Shown here: piece by piece, positions 60,401-64,000 of the stretch
Position numbering within the stretch: the first letter of the stretch is position 1
Layout of the letters: each line of letters starts with the position of its first letter
Source of the DNA: Nematostella vectensis
Taxonomy: Eukaryota; Cnidaria; Anthozoa; Actiniaria; Edwardsiidae
Assembly (NCBI RefSeq): GCF_932526225.1
Contig: NC_064041.1
Location: forward strand, 15,346,951-15,410,950
DNA length: 64,000 nt
Direction: 5' to 3'
Notes under the pieces: generated by a model
Databases searched by the model: none
What the model was told of the DNA's origin: nothing
What the model saw: the letters and a program-made list of their open reading frames with translations, nothing else
Made by a program: the position numbers and the translations under genes

Positions 60401-60758
60401 GATCGGGGTCCCTGACTACTAGACGAGCATTTAAGGTACTTTGTTGCCTTAGAAATATAAATATTTTAACGAGCATAATTCCGGGGGGATAATCCACGAT
60501 AATTCTCCTGTGGGAGGGGGGGGGGGGTTCAGGAGTGGTTTCTCTGAATCTGTTTGATAAGGCGTACCAGGTCTCCGTGTTCAGACACGTTGCAGTACGA
60601 GTCATCCACACTTTTTCGCGCCTTTTTCTTTCGCCTGGACCGTTCTCCGGGAAGTCCATCATAGTGGTGGTGATGTACAGGGGACACGGGGGCGCTAGCA
60701 GTGGTCCCTAATACTGTGGGACTCACGGGGATCTCGGGACTAGACTTGGATCGTCTGC
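33432..60758 (-). CDS. Long coiled-coil protein, 26 exons seen, 5' end outside window
   Basis: Exons 5' to 3': 60758-60568, 60192-60130, 58486-58439, 57635-57564, 55056-54848, 53913-53712, 52923-52759, 52524-52358, 46972-46669, 46449-46198, 45988-45831, 45201-45086, 44942-44869, 44706-44407, 44208-44157, 43105-42996, 42665-42438, 40138-40070, 39696-39568, 38830-38774, 38663-38601, 38157-38047, 36544-36500, 36005-35714, 35117-34531, 33515-33432 (TAA). Junction phases agree throughout, about 1,380 codons. An N-terminal basic/Ser-Pro stretch (RRSKSSPEIPVSPT, RSRRKKKARKS) and a Pro-rich exon (54848-55056) precede heptad-rich Glu/Lys/Leu helices such as RKRRMELQEVTADLAEHRHE and EMSELAARKQELQDEIQELE. 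Exon 34531-35117 is a Ser/Arg-rich low-complexity segment, and the last exon is helical again. The architecture suggests a centrosomal or cytoskeletal scaffold, with centriolin (CNTRL) a possible relative, but I do not recognise a family signature. Donors at 60568, 45086 and 46198 are weak, so those edges are less certain. Confidence 0.75.
36159..36272 (+). promoter_or_regulatory. Possible antisense promoter and first exon inside the coiled-coil gene
   Basis: A perfect CRE palindrome TGACGTCA (36159-36166) is followed by an ATG at 36187 in good context (AAAATGG) and an open frame MASSLPVIGQSMHLESPEQL... running to a donor AGCG|GTAAAC at 36273. It lies in an intron on the strand opposite the host gene. 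No continuing exon was identified and the peptide is not recognised. It could be chance. Confidence 0.3.
36845..38100 (-). repeat. 99-bp minisatellite copying a coiled-coil exon end and its donor
   Basis: About 12-13 copies of a 98-99-bp unit. Read on minus, each unit contains CAATCTTTAGAGGGGCTGAA through CTTGAGCAG|GTAAAG, that is, the last 17 or so codons of exon 38157-38047 (QSLEGLKSKLKNLEQ) with its donor, followed by about 48 bp of GA-rich intron start. The genuine donor is in the copy nearest the exon (38046). The plus-strand open frames of 165-446 codons are artefacts. Confidence 0.95.
38338..38461. mobile_element. Short MITE-like element with TAGCCTGCRTAG ends
   Basis: 124 bp bounded by GTAGCCTGCATAG and CTACGCAGGCTAC, inverted copies of each other with one mismatch. 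The AAT/ATT flanks are too short to prove a target duplication. It lies in an intron of the coiled-coil gene. Confidence 0.55.
39085..39310. repeat. 57-bp tandem repeat, about 4 copies
   Basis: Units of ATCGTACTATGATGTGTGC, TGAAGTATTTCTTTGCCTCG, CTAGCTTGCTACTGAAC, the last copy diverged. Intronic, with no exon edge in the unit. Confidence 0.9.
40140..40352 (-). repeat. AACAATAAAAGAGAAC repeat at the acceptor of exon 40138-40070
   Basis: Degenerate 12-18-bp array of AACAACAATAAAAGAGAAC on plus. On minus it reads as pyrimidine-rich TGTTCTCTTTTATTGTT and runs directly into the acceptor TTGTTCTCAAAAG of the 69-bp exon, so the array is built from the polypyrimidine-tract side of that splice site. 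Confidence 0.8.
41089..41535. repeat. 34-bp minisatellite, 13 copies, each with a GCGCGCGC tract
   Basis: Near-perfect copies of GCGCGCGCTTACGTGCACTG followed by GAATGACGCCATGA; three copies have CTGACG for CTTACG. Intronic in the coiled-coil gene. Each unit has an alternating purine-pyrimidine run (GCGCGCGC plus ACGTGCAC). Confidence 0.96.
42157..42472 (-). repeat. 52-bp minisatellite copying coiled-coil exon end and donor
   Basis: Six copies of a 52-bp unit. On minus each reads TTGTACAAGCAGAAACATGA, ACGTGAGAAG|GTATGT, TGACGGGGTTCCTG, that is, the last residues LYKQKHEREK of exon 42665-42438 plus the donor and about 20 bp of intron. The exon-proximal copy is the genuine junction (donor at 42437). 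Other copies differ by one or two bases. Confidence 0.93.
43318..43684. repeat. 51-bp minisatellite, 7 copies, in a coiled-coil gene intron
   Basis: Units of GTGATAGAAAAGCGACAAAG, TGACCGAAACGACGTCATC, AATGGATTATTA. Each unit contains GACGTCA, a CRE half-site within the GACGTC palindrome. Because 51 is divisible by three, both strands carry 115-127-codon open frames that are artefacts. Confidence 0.95.
43872..44069. repeat. Dispersed repeat, copy 2 (partner of 237-441)
   Basis: Begins GGCCGACGGAAACCTCAACC and ends ACCGGAAGTAAACTGGTG, aligned over its whole length with 237-441. It lies about 85 bp into the intron after exon 44208-44157. Confidence 0.7.
45290..45835 (-). repeat. About 59-bp tandem repeat carrying the donor of exon 45988-45831
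   Basis: About nine degenerate copies of a unit reading, on minus, AAGGGTATGACCAACTCCCA, ACTTCTCCCTACTACACCAA, AGACTAATAACGATGG. AAAGG|GTATGACC is the real donor of the exon encoding ELEQDQDRIK. Every unit therefore repeats the donor and early intron, with only the last few exon bases. Confidence 0.88.
46950..47630 (-). repeat. Degenerate repeat of 100-150 bp carrying the start of exon 46972-46669
   Basis: Five diverged copies upstream of the exon repeat GCAGATCTTCGAGTCTG (near 47115, 47255, 47357, 47507 and 47608) with ATTAGGAGTATAAG and TGTATGCATGCGA blocks. On minus this is CAG|ACTCGAAGATCTGC, the acceptor and first codons of the exon that encodes LEDLREVVAATE. Some copies have lost the CAG. 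Confidence 0.8.
47740..47990 (+). mobile_element. Probable 3' fragment of another non-LTR retrotransposon
   Basis: The stretch ends in GTGTTACCCTCTTAAAATAA followed by ATAAATAAATAAA and then ACTACTACT, which looks like a LINE 3' UTR with a simple-repeat tail. No coding part remains. The call rests on tail structure only. Confidence 0.4.
48000..48940. other. Intronic stretch with no gene; isolated B-box-like motif
   Basis: GGTTCGATCC at 48433-48442 resembles a pol III B box, but no A box lies at the usual distance and no tRNA fold is seen. Otherwise unremarkable intron sequence of the coiled-coil gene. A purine-rich AAGAAGAAGAAG run lies near 48664. Confidence 0.4.
48944..52200 (-). mobile_element. 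CR1/L2-like non-LTR retrotransposon (LINE), 5' part uncertain
   Basis: The element lies in the intron between exons 52524-52358 and 46972-46669, in the same orientation as the host gene. It ends 3' (low coordinates) with CCCTGTAATTCAGCTTTCGC, a GGGTTAATAAACACATT word and an (ATT)n tail at 48947-48969, as in many CR1/L2-group LINEs. The single long open frame (49042-52194) is described separately. No ORF1 was seen, so the copy may be 5'-truncated or belong to a one-ORF lineage. The 5' boundary near 52200 is only approximate and no target duplication was identified. Confidence 0.85.
49042..52194 (-). CDS. LINE ORF2: AP endonuclease and reverse transcriptase, 1050 residues
   Basis: Multifunctional protein for target-primed reverse transcription. 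From about residue 163 the apurinic-endonuclease domain shows SNIRSI, ITESWL (191-196), GDFNP (308-312), LDWCLTN (342-348) and GRSDHY (363-368), so its catalytic Asn, Glu, Asp and His motifs are present. The reverse transcriptase at about 630-870 shows LRPIALTS, FSDFSKGFD (722-730), GIPQGTRLAPLLF and the YVDD active site (809-812). The final 100 residues (KLLGVHIT, then a Cys/His-poor tail) are typical of CR1/Jockey-group proteins. The frame has no stops or frameshifts, suggesting a young and possibly active copy. The first 60 residues are hydrophobic and may lie upstream of the true start. Confidence 0.93.
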   Translation of the reverse strand: MISGTSTGCPTLEFVCLFLSNVQFQAYLAAGMWPITSAKWQSLFLVCWWPCFIIIWPCFSQDHGFPNPSAHVRHLGNPIRSLSSRRVYDSPTLKSIRKTQPKQRIDKELWLRLKDLGIRKPFRSSRKSRVNRSDGLPVPETTGTPSVDDVAAGTLKASIPSLVYSNIRSIQHKIDELQTVVNLNRPQIVCITESWLHPDIPDAAVNLPGFSCFRRDRTHTSGGGVCVYVDSNISCTRLSDYESQDIESIWIDARPRRLPRKISRILLGSVYHSTSCGEVENCRLLEHLQSNTESFLRNHPEGLVLICGDFNPTSTRFSVVATKRATGLSQIVKVLTRDTGILDWCLTNMPNSFAPVCQLPKIGRSDHYTLLIAPILRSLKPRAKTTIWKRDLRPSKIRDFGCWITQQRWTEVFDKQLVSEKFQAFSDVLYMAVDKYLPLRKISICSSDKPWVSNKLKYLVSKRQKALHQFGNDSPQFKMYRNSVQEECKKSKASYYKTKVAKLKNTNVKRWWKEVKGLSGDSGSPRDWSQQMLCDDIPTTSDLATRFNNFLGSLTAHFEPLPPQAPGSFYQVPDDLLIDNRRAYQALRQVKTNKSSGPDPIPARIWNTFAIELAPVVCDLYNASLIQGYVPAPLKQSEISPIPKCPRPKVVEDDLRPIALTSQLAKVLEGFTLQPLFHQVLHQLDWLQFAVAGKSTTEALVYVMHIIFEALDKGDCWVRLFFSDFSKGFDLVDHNVLIAEMCHLGVHECIIRWVSSFVSNRSQYVKIRDSRSHVISPKGGIPQGTRLAPLLFAILVNRLARDWQYRIKYVDDATVFEIVPRNSPSYLPFVANDINSYALARNMRLNAKKCKKMAMCFLTYNSTELAPMLINGCVIERVDCYKLLGVHITSDFSWNTHCDAIVKKATKRLYAIRALKKSGLSSNDLIQVYCSTMRPVLEYASPVWSALPEYLVELVESVQKKVLRIVFPNLSYHEALSHAKLETLCQRRETACIALVAKAKRGGPLKRLIPIPVATHHGYGLRSGTASVVPICGRTNRLNNFCTYRYQQVM
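53040..53595. mobile_element. Foldback element with about 200-bp inverted arms
   Basis: The left arm (53040-53240, CTGGGGCGAGCGCACGAGAG to AAATATGGTATGTTA) and right arm (about 53370-53595, ACATACCATATTTGGAAC to AGCGCTCGCTCAGGC) are diverged reverse complements around a roughly 130-bp loop. A single arm recurs at 59715-59940 and a short piece near 54030-54070. It lies in an intron of the coiled-coil gene. Confidence 0.7.
54090..54456. mobile_element. MITE with GTCCCCACG terminal inverted repeats
   Basis: 367 bp that start ACCCTGTCCCCACGTATCCG then TTTTCGTTTG, and end with the reverse complement of ACCCGTCCCCACGTTTCCG then TTTTCGTTAG. The inside holds further GTTTTCGT and CGTCCCCAC words, suggesting subterminal repeats. 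No open frame. It lies in an intron of the coiled-coil gene. Confidence 0.8.
55057..57563 (-). other. 2.5-kb intron of the coiled-coil gene, no further exon recognised
   Basis: AT-rich, with a 32-bp tandem duplication (TTGGGTGTGTTCTTATTTAA..., 56332-56395). A donor-like CTAG|GTAAGT on minus near 55345 has no convincing open exon before it. Confidence 0.5.
58487..60129 (-). other. 1.6-kb intron of the coiled-coil gene with one foldback-family arm
   Basis: AT-rich. The only structure I recognise is the single arm at 59715-59940 (CTCGCTCGGTCAATTTCTTA to CGCGCGCTCGCCCCAGGCC), related to 53040-53595. The open frame at 58600-58977 on plus has no recognisable product. Confidence 0.55.
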
Positions 60759-61070
60759 CTGCGAGTCAGATAAATTAAAATTTTTTTTAAAAAAATCGCT
60801 TTAAAAAAGAAGAAGATTGGGTCGGATTGCTGAGGTGACTCTGAGGTATCTCCTGCTGTTAACCGCCATTTTGTCATCCTAGCAAAAGCATCCATTTCAT
60901 CAGCTGATTTGGAGAAAATGGTGAGATATTTTCGATTGAATTCTGCAAATAATGCATTTATTTCTAGGTTACCACCTTGGGGTTTCTTATAATTTTCGAA
61001 TATTGGTTTAAATCAATAACAAAAGTGCGCCTGACAAGTTCTTTTTAAAGAGGAGAGTAACGACTTTAAC
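60759..61070 (-). other. Sequence upstream of the first visible coiled-coil exon
   Basis: Intron of the coiled-coil gene leading to exons outside the window. A minus-strand ATG context (AAAATGGCGG near 60865) opens a short frame without a good donor in the needed phase, so I do not call an exon. Confidence 0.4.
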
Positions 61071-63830
61071 AGTGGGTAGTGTATTCAATAGTGGGTAGTG
61101 TATTCAATAGTGGGTAGTGTATTCAATAGCGGGTAGTGTATTCAATAGTGGGTAGTGTATTCAATAGCGGGTAGTGTATTCAATAGTGGGTAGTGTATTC
61201 AATAGTGGGTAGTGTATTCAATAGTGGGTAGTGTATTCAATAGTGGGTAGTGTATTCAATAGTGGGTAGTGTCTTCAATAGTGGGTAGTGTGTTCAATAG
61301 TGGGTAGTGTGTTCAATAGTGGGTAGTGTGTTCAATAGTGGGTAGTGTGTTCAATAGTGGGTAGTGTATTCAATAGTGGGTAGTGTATTCAATAGTGGGT
61401 AGTGTATTCAATAGTGGGTAGTGTATTCAATAGTGGGTAGTGTATTCAATAGTGGGTAGTGTATTCAATAGTGGGTAGTGTATTCAATAGTGGGTAGTGT
61501 ATTCAATAGTGGGTAGTGTATTCAATAGTGGGTAGTGTATTCAATAGTGGGTAGTGTATTCAATAGTGGGTAGTGTATTCAATAGTGGGTAGTGTATTCA
61601 ATAGTGGGTAGTGTATTCAATAGTGGGTAGTGTATTCAATAGTGGGTAGTGTATTCAATAGTGGGTAGTGTATTCAATAGTGGGTAGTGTATTCAATAGT
61701 GGGAAGTGTATTCAATAGTGGGTAGTGTATTCAATAGTGGGTAGTGTATTCAATAGTGGGTAGTGTATTCAATAGTGGGTAGTGTATTCAATAGTGGGTA
61801 GTGTATTCAATAGTGGGTAGTGTATTCAATAGTGGGTAGTGTATTCAATAGTGGGTAGTGTATTCAATAGTGGGTAGTGTATTCAATAGTGGGTAGTGTA
61901 TTCAATAGTGGGTAGTGTATTCAATAGTGGGTAGTGTATTCAATAGTGGGTAGTGTATTCAATAGTGGGTATTTTATTCAATAGTGGGTAGTGTATTCAA
62001 TAGTGGGTAGTGTTTTCAATAGTGGGTAGTGTATTCAATAGTGGGGAGTGTATTCAATAGTGGGTAGTGTATTCAATAGTGGGTAGTGTATTCAATAGCG
62101 AGGAGTGTATTCAATAGTGGGTAGTGTATTCAATAGTGGGTATTTTATTCAATAGTGGGTAGTGTATTCAATAGTGGGTAGTGTTTTCAATAGTGGGTAG
62201 TGTGTTCAATAGTGGGGAGTGTGTTCAATAGTGGGTAGTGTGTTCAATAGTGGGTAGTGTATTCAATAGTGGGTATTTTATTCAATAGTGGGTAGTGTAT
62301 TCAATAGTGGGTAGTCTATTCAATAGTGGGGAGTGTGTTCAATAGTGGGGATCGATTCAATAGTGGGTAGTGTATTCAATAGTGGGTAGTGTATTCAATA
62401 GTGGGTAGTGTATTCAATAGTGGGTAGTGTATTCAATAGTGAGAAGTGTATTAAATAGTGGGTAGTGTATTCAATAGTGGGTAGTGTATTCAATAGTGGG
62501 TATTTTATTCAATAGTGGGTAGTGTATTCAATAGTGGGTAGTGTATTCAATAGTGGGTAGTGTATTCAATAGTGGGTAGTGTATTCAATAGTGGGTAGTG
62601 TATTCAATAGTGGGTAGTGTATTCAATAGTGGGTAGTGTATTCAATAGTGGGTAGTGTATTCAATAGTGGGTAGTGTATTCAATAGTGGGTATTTTATTC
62701 AATAGTGGGTAGTGTATTCAATAGTGGGTAGTGTTTTCAATAGTGGGTAGTGTATTCAATAGTGGGGAGTGTGTTCAATAGTGGGTAGTGTATTCAATAG
62801 TGGGTAGTGTATTCAATAGTGGGTAGTGTATTCAATAGTGGGTAGTGTATTCAATAGTGGGTAGTGTATTTAATAGTGAGAAGTGTATTCAATAGTGAGA
62901 AGTGTATTCAATAGTGGGTAGTGTATTCAATAGTGGGTAGTGTATTCAATAGTGGGTAGTGTATTCAATAGTGGGTAGTGTATTCAATAGTGGGTAGTGT
63001 ATTCAATAGTGGGTAGTGTATTCAATAGTGGGTAGTGTATTCAATAGTGGGTAGTGTATTCAATAGTGGGTAGTGTATTCAATAGTGGGTAGTGTATTCA
63101 ATAGTGGGTAGTGTATTCAATAGTGGGTAGTGTATTCAATAGTGGGTAGTGTATTCAATAGTGGGTAGTGTATTCAATAGTGGGTAGTGTATTCAATAGT
63201 GGGTAGTGTATTCAATAGTTGGTAGTGTATTCAATAGTGGGTAGTGTATTCAATAGTGGGTAGTGTATTCAATAGTGGGTAGTGTATTCAATAGTGGGTA
63301 GTGTATTCATTAGCGAGAAGTGTGTTCAATATTGGGGAGTGTATTCAATAGCGAGGAGTGTTTTCAATAGTGGGGAGTGTATTCAATAGCGAGAAGTGTG
63401 TTCAATATTGGGGAGTGTATTCAGTAGTGGGGAGTGTATTCAATAGAGAGAAGTGTATTCAATAGTGGGTAGTGTATTCAATAGCGAGAAGTGTGTTCAA
63501 TATTGGGGAGTGTATTCATTAGTGGGGAGTGTGTTCAATAGCGGGGAAAGTATTCATTAGTGGGGAGTGTTTTCAATAGTGGGGAGTGTGTTCAATAGCG
63601 AGTGTATTCAATATTGGGGAGTGTATTCAATAGTGGGGAGCTTGTTTAATAGCGAGGAGTGTATTCAATAGTGGGGAGTGTGTTCAATAGCGGGGAGTGT
63701 ATTCAATAGTGGGGAGTGTGTTCAATAGTGGGGAGTGTATTTAATAGTGGGGAGTGGGTTCAATAGCGAGGAGTCTATTCAATAGTGGGGAGTGTGTTCA
63801 ATAGTGGGGATCGATTCAATAGTGGGGAGT
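61071..63830. repeat. 19-bp satellite array, about 145 copies
   Basis: Tandem copies of ATTCAATAGTGGGTAGTGT. The left and central parts are almost uniform; from about 63300 rightward GGGGAGTGT, GCGAGAAGTGT and GTGTTCAATA variants dominate and spacing slips. Blocks marked by GTATTTTATTC recur every few hundred bases, pointing to higher-order duplication. No exon edge is seen in the unit. Confidence 0.98.
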
Positions 63831-64000
63831 GTAGGACACTGGGAGACATTTTGAGACCGGGATGCTAGAAATTTCAACATATTACTGTGATGGTCAATTT
63901 ACCACACAGGCATAATTGGCCAAGCAGGAGAGAGGCGAACGGTGTCAAAAAGCCAATAAGGTGAGAGGTCTATAGCTAACCTGTGTTTTTAAAGTGATGA
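63831..64000. other. Unique sequence after the satellite
   Basis: 170 bp with no recognised feature. A minus-strand acceptor-like AAAAACACAG near 63982 is followed by a frame whose only donor has the wrong phase for the next known exon, so it is not called. Confidence 0.4.

Noticed and set aside
60780-60910. First exon of the coiled-coil gene starting ATGGATGCTTTTGC or ATGGCGG on minus
   Set aside because: The only donor-like site gives phase 2 or a poor match, whereas the next exon needs a 1-base carry-over.

Overview
The window is nuclear DNA of an animal: genes are split into many short exons joined by GT-AG introns in consistent reading phase, there are introns up to several kb, a CR1/L2-like retrotransposon and very many minisatellites. 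Protein similarity to vertebrate families plus the compact, intron-rich layout suggests an invertebrate such as an anthozoan cnidarian (a sea anemone like Nematostella is my guess; this is inference only).

Layout. (1) 0-5.5 kb: a possible plus-strand first exon (581-657), repeats, then the first two exons of a SNAPIN homologue on the minus strand (5484 down to 5056). (2) 5.98-17.17 kb, plus: a complete 14-exon medium-chain acyl-CoA dehydrogenase gene (ACADM), divergent from SNAPIN across 493 bp. (3) 18.82-22.12 kb, plus: a complete 5-exon NUDT19 homologue (peroxisomal-type CoA diphosphatase) ending in AKL. (4) 26.41-22.50 kb, minus: a two-exon GFI1-family repressor with an N-terminal SNAG motif in a 91-bp coding exon and four C2H2 fingers in the second, tail-to-tail with NUDT19. 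(5) 26.4-33.4 kb: 7 kb with no recognisable gene. (6) 60.76-33.43 kb, minus: 26 phase-consistent exons (about 1,380 codons) of a long coiled-coil protein whose 5' end lies beyond 60.76 kb; a LINE with an intact 1050-residue ORF sits in one of its introns (52.2-48.9 kb). (7) 61.07-63.83 kb: a 19-bp satellite array.

Two neighbours, ACADM (fatty-acid beta-oxidation) and NUDT19 (CoA/acyl-CoA hydrolysis), act on CoA thioester metabolism and share a strand; the others are not obviously related.

The most unusual signal is that many of the minisatellites are not placed at random in introns. At least six arrays, in two unrelated genes, are tandem copies of an exon-intron junction, carrying the exon edge together with its 5' or 3' splice site. 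In ACADM exon 4 the 36-bp unit keeps the reading frame through the first four donors, so donor choice could add 12-residue blocks to the enzyme. Several MITE-like inverted-repeat elements also occur, some as pairs. Exon coordinates were read by eye from splice signals and phase; none is confirmed by transcripts.
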